A DNA stretch of 64,000 nt, from positions 51,288 through 115,287 of the forward strand of contig NZ_MCBX01000007.1 in assembly GCF_001723685.1 (NCBI RefSeq). The letters are read 5' to 3'. The notes below the pieces were generated by a model. It ran no database searches. It had not been told where the DNA came from and saw only the letters and a program-made list of their open reading frames with translations. Within the stretch, counting starts at the first letter, position 1; every line of letters begins with the position of its first letter. Shown here piece by piece: positions 44,318 to 53,803 of the stretch. Source of the stretch: Candidatus Marithrix sp. Canyon 246. Lineage in GTDB: Bacteria > Pseudomonadota > Gammaproteobacteria > Beggiatoales > Beggiatoaceae. Position numbers and translations under genes: made by a program.

Positions 44318-46279
44318 TTAACTATTAGTATATTTTATACCACAACTAACATAAGGTCTTAAAGTTACACGTAATTGTCTAGGACGTTTACCTAGTCTGT
44401 CTTCAAAGATACGTGTATAAAATAATACTCTACGAACATAGTTGCGAGTTTCTTTAAATGGAATCATTTCTACCCAAATATCAGCAGGCATACAGCGTCT
44501 TTCTTTTGCCCAACGTCTAGCACGCCCCGGTCCAGCATTATAAGCCGCTGTTGCTAACATATAATTTCCATTAAATGTATCTAACATTTGTCGTAAATAA
44601 GCTGTGCCTAAACTAATGTTAGTATTTACATCTAAAATAGATTTTCGTCCACTGACTCTAACTCCAATCTTTCTTGCTACTAAACGCGCTGTTGCTGGCA
44701 TTAATTGCATTAATCCTAATGCCCCTACATGAGAACCAGCGTTTTTCATAAATACACTTTCTTGACGAATTATTCCATAAACCCATGCTAAATCAACATA
44801 TTGTTTTTTGGCACCACTGGTAATTTGATGGCGATAAGCTAAAGGAAAACGCAGATCTAAATCATCATAATGATTCGCCTTAGCCGCTGTAAAAATAGCG
44901 CGATCATGCCATTTCCATTTATGAGCAACAGCCGCTGCAACTTCTTTTAAACGATTTGATGATAAGTTTTTGATAGTATAACGCCATTCTCTGCGTGCAT
45001 TCATTAACAAACTACGATTACTAGGATTATATTTGCTTAACTTATAAAATTCATAAGCACTTTTAATGCTAAGTTTAGTTGTTAATTGCTTTTGTTCAGC
45101 CGCAGTTGCTTTAATAGGTTTATGTAGCATGTTGTATTTTACACCAATACGTTTTGCTGCTAAAAAACCATAATAATCACGTTCATTCGCTACTTTTTTA
45201 TAAACTTCATTTGCTTGAGATTTTCTACCTTTTTGTTCCAATGCACGTGCCAACCAATACCAATAATAAGGTTTACGTTCTGCTGGTGGTATTTCACTAA
45301 TAAAATCTGCTACTGCACGCCAGTTCTGTCTTCTTAATGCTAATTTAATACGAGTTTTACTAACTTTTTTATTTAGAAAGTTATTATGAACTACTGTCAA
45401 CCATTGTAAAGCTAGTGGATGATTATGTTTGACGCTTATTAATGCTAAATCACGTTGCATTTTACCTATTTCTTCGATTGAAAACGCATATAAACCTTGA
45501 TAAGTTTTCCAATAATCATAAGCACGATCAAATTGTTTTTTAGCTAGACGTTTAATACCATGTATTACAATTTTACGTGCAGTAGCTGAATCGGCTTGAT
45601 CCCATTCTGCTAAATATTTAGCAGGATTTTTGTGCATCATTTTCCAACGTGATACCCACATTCTATCAACAGAAATTAAACGATTTGACAAGCTAGTAGC
45701 TAAACTTAATCGGTTTTTCTTCATTGCTAATTCAATACGTTTCCAAATTAGCGCGTTACCAATTTGTCCATTTCGATACAAAGATTGAAAAACGGGATTA
45801 CAACTTCTAGGTTGTAATTTACCAACTAACCATAATTTTTTCGCGTCAGCCAATGCTTGTCGTCTATTTTTACCAGTCATTATGCGAGCTTGAGCATAAT
45901 AACATTGTAAAACCACAGATTTTTGTGGTGTATAAAATTGTATAAAAGATCTCCAATTTTTTTGTTTGGCTAATTTTTTTAACCAAATATGACGCAATTT
46001 ATCCCCAAAATAAGTATCACCATAGTTTCTTAAAAAATTTTGTATTTGATAAGCAGGAACTTGTGTAATACGCGGTTTCAAATATTTATAACGAAGATAG
46101 TGGTGTAAAGGATACCCTTTTAACTCATAAGATAATCTTTGGAAATTATTCCAATCTTTATTTTTCAGCGCATCCAAGGCTTGTTCAAATTGCAGTCGTT
46201 GCTGATTGGTAGTGCTGCTTTGAGCAGTTACATTAGTAAATAATAATATTGTAAATATTAGCCATATAGATAGCCTCAT
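44318..46279 (-). CDS. slt: Soluble lytic murein transglycosylase
   Basis: Slt cuts the glycan strands of peptidoglycan in the periplasm. A signal peptide (LIFTILLFTNVTAQS) precedes a long helical superhelix domain typical of Slt70 (residues about 25-450). The catalytic SLT domain has YGIIRQESVFMKNAGSHVGA with the catalytic glutamate, GLMQLMPATARLVARK and MLATAAYNAGPGRARRW. At 653 residues it is full length. It is transcribed alone on the minus strand, divergent from the MORN gene. Confidence 0.92.
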   Translation of the reverse strand: MRLSIWLIFTILLFTNVTAQSSTTNQQRLQFEQALDALKNKDWNNFQRLSYELKGYPLHHYLRYKYLKPRITQVPAYQIQNFLRNYGDTYFGDKLRHIWLKKLAKQKNWRSFIQFYTPQKSVVLQCYYAQARIMTGKNRRQALADAKKLWLVGKLQPRSCNPVFQSLYRNGQIGNALIWKRIELAMKKNRLSLATSLSNRLISVDRMWVSRWKMMHKNPAKYLAEWDQADSATARKIVIHGIKRLAKKQFDRAYDYWKTYQGLYAFSIEEIGKMQRDLALISVKHNHPLALQWLTVVHNNFLNKKVSKTRIKLALRRQNWRAVADFISEIPPAERKPYYWYWLARALEQKGRKSQANEVYKKVANERDYYGFLAAKRIGVKYNMLHKPIKATAAEQKQLTTKLSIKSAYEFYKLSKYNPSNRSLLMNARREWRYTIKNLSSNRLKEVAAAVAHKWKWHDRAIFTAAKANHYDDLDLRFPLAYRHQITSGAKKQYVDLAWVYGIIRQESVFMKNAGSHVGALGLMQLMPATARLVARKIGVRVSGRKSILDVNTNISLGTAYLRQMLDTFNGNYMLATAAYNAGPGRARRWAKERRCMPADIWVEMIPFKETRNYVRRVLFYTRIFEDRLGKRPRQLRVTLRPYVSCGIKYTNS

Positions 46280-46363
46280 ATTTTTTGATCTCCTATATCA
46301 TGTTAGAATGTATATGTCAGAAAACATTATACACATAGATGGTATGTTATTGGAAGCTTAAAT

Positions 46364-46942
46364 ATGCAATTAATAAATAAAAACATCCTATATGCCAGTA
46401 TAGTAACCTGCATAACTATGAATGCTTGTACAAAAACTGTGCCTGAAAAACCTACTAATATTATTAGAACACCTGAACAAGCTTGTAAAGTAAGTTTAAA
46501 TAATATTTATGGTCATTATAAAGGTGAATGTAAAAATGGCAAAGCACATGGAGCAGGTGAAGCGATTGGTAAAGACAAGTATGAAGGTCAATTTGCTAAT
46601 GGTATGCCTCATGGGCAAGGAACTTATACATGGATAGATGAAGCTAGTTATACAGGCGAATTTAAAAAAGGTCAAATAAAGCATGTTGGTTGTGATGTAG
46701 TAGATATGCGTCTTCGCGGTAGCTATAAAGGTGAATGTCGTAATGGTAAAGCTTATGGTAAGGGTAAAGCTATAGGTATAGATACTTATCAAGGTGGGTT
46801 TATTAATGCTATGCCTAATGGACAAGGGACTTATATATGGCCTAATAAAGATCGTTATATTGGCAAGTTTAAAGATGGTAAACCCATTGGACGTGGAGTT
46901 ATGAAATATGCTGATGGTACAACAGAAGAAATTAATAATTAA
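46364..46942 (+). CDS. MORN-repeat lipoprotein
   Basis: A lipoprotein signal (SIVTCITMNAC, lipobox MNAC) is followed by about six MORN-type repeats in two blocks (YKGECKNGKAHGAGEA, YEGQFANGMPHGQGTYTW; then YKGECRNGKAYGKGKA, YQGGFINAMPNGQGTYIW, YIGKFKDGKPIGRGVM). The two blocks look like an internal duplication. MORN repeats form elongated beta sheets that bind lipids or proteins. It precedes the lysozyme-like gene by 13 bases, so they may be one operon acting on the envelope. Confidence 0.8.
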   Translation: MQLINKNILYASIVTCITMNACTKTVPEKPTNIIRTPEQACKVSLNNIYGHYKGECKNGKAHGAGEAIGKDKYEGQFANGMPHGQGTYTWIDEASYTGEFKKGQIKHVGCDVVDMRLRGSYKGECRNGKAYGKGKAIGIDTYQGGFINAMPNGQGTYIWPNKDRYIGKFKDGKPIGRGVMKYADGTTEEINN

Positions 46943-46955
46943 TAGGAGAAGTTAA

Positions 46956-49650
46956 ATGAGAAGACCGGGTAGAAGACGCGGTTTGTCTTGGTATGAAAGA
47001 ATTTTCAAGAGAAAACGACCAAAACCACCAAGACAATCAAAGCCGAAATCAAATACTGTTATTAAAACAACATTATCAAAATATGATCGAACCATGTTGA
47101 AGCAACTTCAAATGGCACGTAAATATCGTCATATAATTCATGATGTTGCTCGTAGATATCCTTATTTGCAACCCTCAATTATTTGTGGCATTGGATCACG
47201 AGAATCACATTGGGGATTAGCATTAAAACCAAGTGGTCCCGGTGGACGTGGTGATTTTGCTCGTAGAAGACCCCGTGGTGATAGGACTACACCGGAACCA
47301 CCTGATGGTGGCGGTTATGGTCGTGGCTTGATGCAGATTGATTAGTGCGATTCGTTTCTAAGTAACTGTAATATAGATAATATTCAGGAATTAGAGTATT
47401 GAGCATGGAGTTCAGTATAACTGATATGAATGGTAAGGTTTAAATCCTATGGCATTGGTTGTTGTATGTCAAAAAGCATTACCCGCTTGGTACCGTGACT
47501 GGATACTGGGTGAGCAAGGGTAAAACGCCGTAAAGGAAATAAGGCAAGCAAGATAGCATGGCTACGAGAGAAATTAGCGTCTGAAGCGTCGTTACTGCAA
47601 AAGGACACAAGAGGTTAGTAAATTATAATTTAGTCAGTATAATTTAATCAGCTCAAGAACCTCGGCGTAAAGCTAAAGCCTAAACTATCATGAAAATGGT
47701 CTATGATCATTGAAACATTTGTATCGGAACGAGGAAAAACGGGTGTAGTAAAGCACTCTGTTGTGGTAGTTTTGCAACACACGAGGTCAGCAGTCAACTG
47801 ATAGCGCAGCATCCGGGTAGGAACTAAGGGGAAATTATATGGACTATAGGATTACCTTAGTGTCATGTGGAGAATAAATCGTTAATAACAATTTCCCTTA
47901 AAAAAACAGGGTGAATAGACATTGTAAAATGATAACAGTAGAAACTATAGATCAAAATTATTTAGACAAAACAGGGCAGAAAGCCCCGGCATGGCTCACC
48001 TCAGAGTGGGAATGGCAGGATATTGTCTGGAAAAAGATTGAGTTCGAGGTTTTTAATTTGCAAAAGCGTATTTATAAAGCCACCAAAGCTGGTCAGTTAA
48101 AACAAGCAAAAGCTTTAAGTAAACTACTTTTACGAAGTAGTTGTTCAATAATCTTGAACGTTCGCAGAATCACACAAGACAACTCTGGCAAGAAAACTGC
48201 CGGGATTGATAGGGTTAAATTATCGTGCAAAACCAATAAAAATGGTATGGATACCAAAAAGCAGAAATGGGTACTGGACGCGGATATCAAAGGCTGTTTT
48301 GATAACATAGACCATAAACATTTATTTAGTTTAATAGATGGAAAGGTAGCCAAGGTTACTATTAATCAATGGTTAAAAGCAGGGGTTATGGAAAATGATG
48401 GAACTACGCCAAGGGCAAATCAGAGTAGTAAGATACGCTGATGACTTTGTGGTAATGCACAAAAATAAAAAAGTTATTGAAGATTCTAAGTTAATAATAG
48501 CCGAGTGGTTAAAAGAACGTGGTCTGGAATTATCAGAAGAAAAAACCAAAATTGTGCATAGCACAGAAGGTTTCGATTTTCTGGGCTTTAATTGCAAGCA
48601 CTACGACAATAAAACCACTGGGTATGAGGCAAGGAATTTCGCGAACAAACAAGGCTTCAAGATACTCATAAAACCAAGTAAAAAATCCATAGAAACACAT
48701 TCAAATAAGATTAAAGAAGTGCTGAGGCAGATGAAAGCAGCGACTCAAGAACAAGTAACTTGGCGTTTAAACCCAATAATTAGGGGGTGGGCAAACTATT
48801 ACAGAACTTGTGTAGCTTCAGAAACATTTCAAAAGTTGGACTATTTGAGATGGTGCTTTGCCACGAAAACTGACGGAATTATTGATCAAACCTTGGCAAG
48901 ATACGCTGATACCAAGATAAAAAGACACGTCAAGGTAAAAGCAGGAAAATCTTATTATGATGGTGATGAGTTATATTGGGGCGCAAGATTATCAAAAGGC
49001 TATGGTGATATATCACTAAGCAAAGCTAAAATGCTTGTAAAGCAAAATGGCAAATGTGGGTACTGCAATGCAAGTTTTAAAAATGGGGATCTGATGGAAG
49101 CACATCACAAAACCTTTGTAAAAGAAGGTGGAAAGGATTCGTATAAAAATCTAGTACTAATGCACCTACATTGTCATGACCAGTACCACGCCGAATTCAT
49201 GAAAAGAATGAAGGCAACAGGCAAATTCAGAGGAGAAGCATGAACTTTGAATTTGAGGTGGCACTGATAAAGACCATATGGGGGGAGCCGTATGAGGTGA
49301 AAGTCTCACGTGCGGTTCTGAAGACGAGTTCTTTGTGGCGACATAGAGGGCTTAGTTTAACTGATTGGCATGAGTTTGCGCGTACTGGCAAATGGCAAGA
49401 TCCAAGAGAAAATCTAATGTATGCTTGTATTGTCATTGATAATGCTCGTAAGTTTTTTAAAAGAGAGGGTTTACGTTTAAATGATGATCAATTGTTACAT
49501 GCAGTGATAGCGGCTTATAATGGTGGAGCTACGGCAACCAAGAATGCTATTAAAGCAGGTAAAGATATTGACGCTAATACAACTGGTAAAGACTATGGTA
49601 GAGATGTTCTAAATAGAACTGCATGGTTTCAATTGCATGGTTGGAAGTAA
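46956..49650 (+). CDS. Lysozyme-like (goose-type/SLT-fold) protein split by a group II intron
   Basis: Exons are 46956-47344 and 49362-49650; joined they give 226 codons (225 residues) in one frame. Exon 1 has a basic Pro-rich stretch, then ICGIGSRESHWGLALKPSGP with the catalytic glutamate, and a Gly/Pro-rich loop ending GYGRGLMQID. Exon 2 continues YDWHEFARTGKWQDPRENLM and HAVIAAYNGGATATKNAI, the second half of the lysozyme fold. Without splicing, exon 1 ends at a TAG made by the intron's first G. It should cleave peptidoglycan. No signal peptide is seen, and it needs splicing to be active. Confidence 0.8.
47929..49243 (+). pseudogene. ltrA: Intron-encoded reverse transcriptase/maturase with HNH domain, internally deleted
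   Basis: Frames 47929-48441 and 48395-49243 together read as a group II intron RT. Present: start and finger region (LNVRRITQDNSGKKTAGIDR), RT3-like WVLDADIKGCFDNIDHKHLF, RT5 VRYADDFVVMHK, the X/thumb region (IIRGWANYYRTCVASETFQK) and the HNH core (CGYCNASFKNG then EAHHKTF). Missing are about 90 residues after AGID, and the RT4 block (usually GTPQGGVISP), after which the frame shifts. The active-site YADD is left but the palm is incomplete. Confidence 0.8.
49285..49318 (+). ncRNA. Group II intron domain V
   Basis: GAGCCGTATGA, GTGAAAGT and TCACGTGCGGTTC fold into the 34-base hairpin with the AGC-type catalytic triad region replaced by the GAGCCG/CGGTTC base used in many bacterial introns. 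Domain VI follows, to the splice site at 49361. Confidence 0.88.
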
Positions 49651-49661
49651 TTGTTAATTAA

Positions 49662-50789
49662 ATGGAAAATGTTCCTTATTGGCGTGTATCTGGATTTTAT
49701 TTTTTCTTCTTTGCCAGTCTTGGAGCATTAGTTCCCTACTTTGGATTGTATTTACAATCCTTGGGCTTTGATGCCGCTGCGATTGGTGAATTAACGGCTG
49801 TTATTCTAATTGCTAGAGTTATTGCGCCTAATGTTTGGGGTTGGTTAGCCGATCATAATGGGCGGCATATGAGCATAGTTCGTGTAACTAGTTTATTTAC
49901 AGTAATATGTTTTGCCGGAATATTTATAGCTGATCATTATTTCTGGTTATTAATAGTAATGGCAGCTTTTAGCTTCTTCTGGAATGGCAGTTTAGCACCA
50001 TTTGAAGCTAATACATTAGCTCACTTAGGCGAAGATTCTCACCGTTATAGTCAGCTACGCTTATGGGGATCAATTGGATTTATTGTGGCAGTGCTTATAG
50101 GAGCAGAACTTAATATCAGCTTCTTTCCTACATTAGTAATTAGCCTATTAATCTTTACTTGGATCTCCACATTATTAGTACCGCAACAAGCTACAAAACA
50201 AATATCAATTTCCAGCCAGAGTTTTTATAAAATACTTAAACATCCAAGAGTTATCGCATTGTTTATAGTATGTTTTATAATGCAAGCTAGTCATGGTCCA
50301 TATTATACTTTTTATACAATATATCTAAAAGATTATGGCTATTCAAGTGAATTTATAGGGCAATTATGGGCATTTAGTATCATTCCAGAAGTAATGATAT
50401 TTCTAATAATGCACCATTTATTAACACGCTATCCATTAAAATACCTATTAATGTTAAGCTTAGCTTTAGCGAGTTTACGTTGGATATTAATAGGCTATTA
50501 TGTTGAATACCTTAGCATATTATTATTTGCACAAATTTTACATGCTGCTAGTTTTGCCATGTACCATAGTGTAGCAATGCAAATGATCCGTAAAATCTTC
50601 ATTGACGCATACCAAGGTAGAGCGCAAGCATTGTATAGTAGCATCAGTTTTGGAGCTGGTGGAGCATTAGGCAGCCTAATCAGTGGATATACATGGCAAC
50701 AACTAGGAGCAGAATTAACCTACTTATGGGCAGCAATTATTTGTATAATTGCTATTGGGATTAGTTATTTATGGATTGATTCCTCATAA
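49662..50789 (+). CDS. MFS transporter (phenylpropionate-permease-like)
   Basis: The protein has 12 predicted membrane segments; FYFFFFASLGALVPYFGLYL and GFDAAAIGELTAVILIARVI open it, WGWLADHNGRHMSIVRVTSL is the loop 2-3 MFS motif, and GAGGALGSLISGYTW is a C-terminal hallmark of the HcaT-like group. At 375 residues it is normal. The substrate cannot be read from the sequence; phenylpropionate is only the name of a homologue. Its 3' end overlaps that of the truncated haemoglobin gene by 29 bases, in convergent orientation. Confidence 0.85.
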   Translation: MENVPYWRVSGFYFFFFASLGALVPYFGLYLQSLGFDAAAIGELTAVILIARVIAPNVWGWLADHNGRHMSIVRVTSLFTVICFAGIFIADHYFWLLIVMAAFSFFWNGSLAPFEANTLAHLGEDSHRYSQLRLWGSIGFIVAVLIGAELNISFFPTLVISLLIFTWISTLLVPQQATKQISISSQSFYKILKHPRVIALFIVCFIMQASHGPYYTFYTIYLKDYGYSSEFIGQLWAFSIIPEVMIFLIMHHLLTRYPLKYLLMLSLALASLRWILIGYYVEYLSILLFAQILHAASFAMYHSVAMQMIRKIFIDAYQGRAQALYSSISFGAGGALGSLISGYTWQQLGAELTYLWAAIICIIAIGISYLWIDSS

Positions 50790-51150
50790 AATTAGCCGTT
50801 TTAGAAAAACTTTGTTGCAATTCCTTCTGTAAAGAATCATCCAAACCAATATCCTGCATTGCTTTAAACATACAATGCAACCATTGATCACGTTCCTTAT
50901 CTCCAATCGCAAACATTACATGCCGCTGACGAAGTCGGGGATGTCCATGTTTTTCAACATATAATTGTGGACCACCGAACCAACCCGAAAGAAAATCAAA
51001 TAATCGCTCGCGTATTTCTTCTAAATCTCCTGAATGCATATCACGAACTTCTTGCACTTCTGGTATGCTATCCATTAAATCATAAAAACGATTTACTAAT
51101 TTTAATACAGTTTGTTCTCCACCCATGCGTTCATATGGCGTTGTTATCAT
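50761..51150 (-). CDS. Group II truncated haemoglobin
   Basis: The 129-residue protein matches trHbO-type globins: RFYDLMDSIPEVQEVRDMHS on the B/C helices, FLSGWFGGPQLYVEKHGHPR, then LRQRHVMFAIGDKERDQWLH with the proximal histidine and the conserved tryptophan of the G helix. These proteins bind O2 and sulfide or NO and are linked to aerobic respiration and redox protection. Only 19 bases separate it from the divergent rnfE start, so both promoters must overlap or lie inside the genes. A group I truncated haemoglobin is at 29357. Confidence 0.92.
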   Translation of the reverse strand: MITTPYERMGGEQTVLKLVNRFYDLMDSIPEVQEVRDMHSGDLEEIRERLFDFLSGWFGGPQLYVEKHGHPRLRQRHVMFAIGDKERDQWLHCMFKAMQDIGLDDSLQKELQQSFSKTANFMRNQSINN

Positions 51151-51169
51151 TTTATAACTCCTTAGAATT

Positions 51170-51820
51170 ATGACATATAAAAATATTATTTATGAAGGAT
51201 TATGGAAAAATAATCCCGGTTTTGTTCAACTACTTGGATTATGTCCATTATTAGCTGTTACCTCCACCTTAATTAATGGTTTAGGTTTAGGCATTGCTAC
51301 TACATTAATCTTAATGGCTTCTAATGTTAGCGTTTCCCTAATTAGAAATATTGTAACAAATGAAATTCGTTTACCAGTTTTTGTATTAGTAATTGCCTCT
51401 TTTGTTACCGCTATCGAAATGCTTATAAAAGCATTTTATTATGACTTATATTTAACTTTAGGAATATTTATTCCCCTAATCGTGACAAATTGTGCAATTA
51501 TTGGCAGAGCAGAAGCCTTTGCATCTAAACAACCGTGGGATCGAGCATTATTAGATGGATTAATGATGGGATTAGGTTTTACTATAGTTTTAGTTTTATT
51601 AGGTGGCTTACGTGAACTATTTGGTTACGGAACATTATTTATTCAAGCAGAATTAATGTTTGGAGAAGCAGCACAATGGATGACAATTACTGTAATTGAA
51701 AATTATGAAGGATTTTTACTAGCAATTTTACCGCCCGGAGCATTTTTTGGCTTAGCCTTATTGATTGCCTTAAAAAATTTTATAGACGCACAGACAAAGA
51801 AGCATGAAAAATTTTTTTAA
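51170..51820 (+). CDS. rnfE: Electron transport complex subunit RnfE, outside an rnf operon
   Basis: RnfE is a membrane subunit of the Rnf/Rsx complex that moves electrons between ferredoxin and NAD coupled to ion flow, or reduces Sox[21 protein letters not shown], then [40 protein letters not shown] and [20 protein letters not shown] are conserved, with six membrane segments. At 216 residues it is typical. Normally it ends an rnfABCDGE operon; here it has no rnf neighbours, although an rnfD-like fragment is at 15567. A split operon is likely. The end overlaps the DUF2062 gene by 17 bases. Confidence 0.9.
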   Translation: MTYKNIIYEGLWKNNPGFVQLLGLCPLLAVTSTLINGLGLGIATTLILMASNVSVSLIRNIVTNEIRLPVFVLVIASFVTAIEMLIKAFYYDLYLTLGIFIPLIVTNCAIIGRAEAFASKQPWDRALLDGLMMGLGFTIVLVLLGGLRELFGYGTLFIQAELMFGEAAQWMTITVIENYEGFLLAILPPGAFFGLALLIALKNFIDAQTKKHEKFF

Positions 51821-52316
51821 AACCAGATTACCATCAATATCAAAAATAAAAGCTAATCCAAATCTGAAAATGTTTGGAAAGCTTTTGCACGAACCAAATT
51901 TATGGCATTTAAATAGAAGATCATTGTCAGGTGGAACTGCTGTAGGTTTATTTGTAGCATTTATACCCCTACCATTACAAACCTTGATTGCCGCCGCAAT
52001 TGCCATAATTTTTCGTGTGAATTTACCTATATCAGTTAGCCTAGTATTTATAACTAACCCTATTACTATGCCGCTATTCTTTTATTTTGCTTATATAGTA
52101 GGCACTATTTTATTAGGTATGGAAATATTACCAATGAACGAATTATGGACTTATGATATAGTCTTACCATTATCAGTGGGATGTTTTATGGTGGGTAGTA
52201 TTACTGCTTTGACGGGTTATATATTAGTAAACTTACTATGGCGTTTACATATTAAGAACTTATGGCGTAAACGCACTAAAAAAAAAATTCCATTAATATT
52301 AAGGGCAAACACATAG
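51804..52316 (+). CDS. DUF2062 membrane protein
   Basis: The DUF2062 core is visible: [20 protein letters not shown], then [20 protein letters not shown], with three membrane segments. The N-terminal 40 residues are basic and soluble and the end is Lys/Arg-rich ([12 protein letters not shown]). The role is unknown, though the family is widespread in Gammaproteobacteria. The gene overlaps rnfE by 17 bases, so translation may be coupled. Confidence 0.85.
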   Translation: MKNFFKTRLPSISKIKANPNLKMFGKLLHEPNLWHLNRRSLSGGTAVGLFVAFIPLPLQTLIAAAIAIIFRVNLPISVSLVFITNPITMPLFFYFAYIVGTILLGMEILPMNELWTYDIVLPLSVGCFMVGSITALTGYILVNLLWRLHIKNLWRKRTKKKIPLILRANT

Positions 52317-52332
52317 GTTTGCCACTACATAT

Positions 52333-52524
52333 TTAATCCTTTGGATCCTCTGCTTGAACTTTTTCCTGTTGAATCCTCTTATAAATTTCTTCACGGTGAA
52401 CCGCAACACTTTTAGGAGCATTAACTCCAATGCGCACTTGATTTCCCTTAACACCCAATACTGTTACGGTAACATCATCACCTACCATTAAGGATTCACC
52501 AACACGCCTTGTCAAAATCAACAT
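52333..52524 (-). CDS. csrA: Carbon storage regulator CsrA
   Basis: CsrA binds GGA-containing mRNA leaders and controls glycogen, motility and biofilm genes. The 63-residue protein is standard: [20 protein letters not shown], then [20 protein letters not shown] and [14 protein letters not shown], with the RNA-binding arginine in VHREEIY. It follows lysC on the same strand by 31 bases, the usual gammaproteobacterial order. Its likely targets in this window include glgA, though no leader site is shown. Confidence 0.96.
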   Translation of the reverse strand: MLILTRRVGESLMVGDDVTVTVLGVKGNQVRIGVNAPKSVAVHREEIYKRIQQEKVQAEDPKD

Positions 52525-52555
52525 AGATTTTCTCCTTGTTTTCCTAATATCAAGC

Positions 52556-53785
52556 TTATTTAACTTCAGTTTTTTCTAAATTAAAAGCCGTATGTAAGGC
52601 TCTTATCCCTAATTCCAGATATTTTTCATCTACGACTACTGAAATTTTAATTTCAGAAGTCGAAATCATTTGAATATTAATACTTTCATCAGACAATGCT
52701 GTAAACATACTACTAGCAATACCTGCATGTGAACGCATTCCTACACCTACTAACGATATTTTAGCAATTCGTGTATCACCTGTCACATCTTTTGCATTTA
52801 ATGACTTAGCACAATTCTCTAAAACTGCAAACGCATTCTTATAATCATTATTATGTACAGTAAAAGTAAAATCAGCAGTGCTATTATCAGCACCAAGATT
52901 TTGAATAATCATATCCACTTCAATATTAGCATCTGCAATAGGAGCTAATATTTGCGAAGCAATACCCGGCTCATTAGGTACCCCTAAGATTGTTAATTTG
53001 GCTTCATCGCGATTAAACGCAATACCTGAAATTAAGGCTTGTTCCATTATTTCATCCTCTGGCGCAATCAATGTGCCCGTTCCTTCAACAAAAGACGATA
53101 GCACACGTAATGGTACATTATATTTACTCGCGAATTCAACTGCACGAATTTGTAATACCTTAGAACCCAAACTCGCCATTTCCAACATTTCTTCAAAGCA
53201 AATTTTATCAAGGCGACGTGCTTCTGATACCACACGAGGATCAGTTGTATAAACACCATCTACATCAGTATAAATTTGACATTCATCCGCTTTTAAAACA
53301 GCGGCTAATGCAACCGCAGTAGTATCTGAACCACCTCTACCTAAAGTAGTGATATTCCCTTGCTCATCTACACCTTGAAAACCTGCTACCACTACAACCT
53401 TGCCAGTAGTCAAATCAGCACGTATAGCCTTATCATCAATATCAAGAATACGTGCTTTAGTGTGCGCACTATCTGTCAAGATACGTACTTGTGTACCTGT
53501 ATAAGAACGCGCTGGACAACCAGCAGAATGCAATGCCATACTTAATAAACTAATCGTAACCTGTTCACCAGTAGCTAATAACACATCAAATTCACAATCT
53601 TTTGGTCGATCAGTAATACTTTTAGCAAGATCAATTAAACGATTAGTATCTCCACTCATAGCAGAAACAACCACAACAACATCATGCCCTTGAGCGCGTG
53701 TTGCCATGATTTTTTCAGCGACAGCAATAATTCTTTCTGTTGAACCTACAGAAGTACCACCATATTTTTGTACAATTAATGCCAT
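52556..53785 (-). CDS. lysC: Aspartate kinase
   Basis: This enzyme phosphorylates aspartate at the start of lysine, threonine and methionine synthesis. [20 protein letters not shown] is the kinase start, with [36 protein letters not shown] and the [20 protein letters not shown] region following. Two ACT domains (about 265-335 and 345-405) give feedback control. At 409 residues it fits the lysine/threonine-regulated class with a fused catalytic and ACT arrangement. It sits between the ATPase gene and csrA; no lysine riboswitch can be placed in the 18-base gap. Confidence 0.95.
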   Translation of the reverse strand: MALIVQKYGGTSVGSTERIIAVAEKIMATRAQGHDVVVVVSAMSGDTNRLIDLAKSITDRPKDCEFDVLLATGEQVTISLLSMALHSAGCPARSYTGTQVRILTDSAHTKARILDIDDKAIRADLTTGKVVVVAGFQGVDEQGNITTLGRGGSDTTAVALAAVLKADECQIYTDVDGVYTTDPRVVSEARRLDKICFEEMLEMASLGSKVLQIRAVEFASKYNVPLRVLSSFVEGTGTLIAPEDEIMEQALISGIAFNRDEAKLTILGVPNEPGIASQILAPIADANIEVDMIIQNLGADNSTADFTFTVHNNDYKNAFAVLENCAKSLNAKDVTGDTRIAKISLVGVGMRSHAGIASSMFTALSDESINIQMISTSEIKISVVVDEKYLELGIRALHTAFNLEKTEVK

Positions 53786-53803
53786 TTCTTCAGTTATAAT
53801 CCT

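Larger units (their letters stand above)
47345..49361 (+). mobile_element. Group II intron
   Basis: The 2017-base element begins with GTGCG and ends with AC (the 5' GUGYG and 3' AY rules). Domain V is at 49285-49318. The last bases of exon 1 (TTGATTA) are complementary to TAATCAG at 47648-47654, a candidate EBS1 in domain I. The splice joins GAT-TA with T-GAT to restore Tyr. The maturase ORF in domain IV has internal deletions, so mobility is doubtful, though splicing with an enzyme supplied in trans is possible. Confidence 0.88.

Noticed and set aside
46496..46825. Minus-strand ORF inside the MORN gene
   Set aside because: Mirror image of the MORN repeats; low-complexity composition and no start signals.
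47345..47345. Lysozyme gene as a simple nonsense pseudogene
   Set aside because: The stop is created by the intron's first base, and the downstream half continues in frame after precise removal of the intron.
49240..49361. Separate start of exon 2 as an independent gene
   Set aside because: The upstream part of that open frame is intron domain V/VI; the lysozyme-like sequence begins at 49362.
53786..53803. Lysine riboswitch before lysC
   Set aside because: Only 18 bases separate it from the ATPase gene, too short for that structure.
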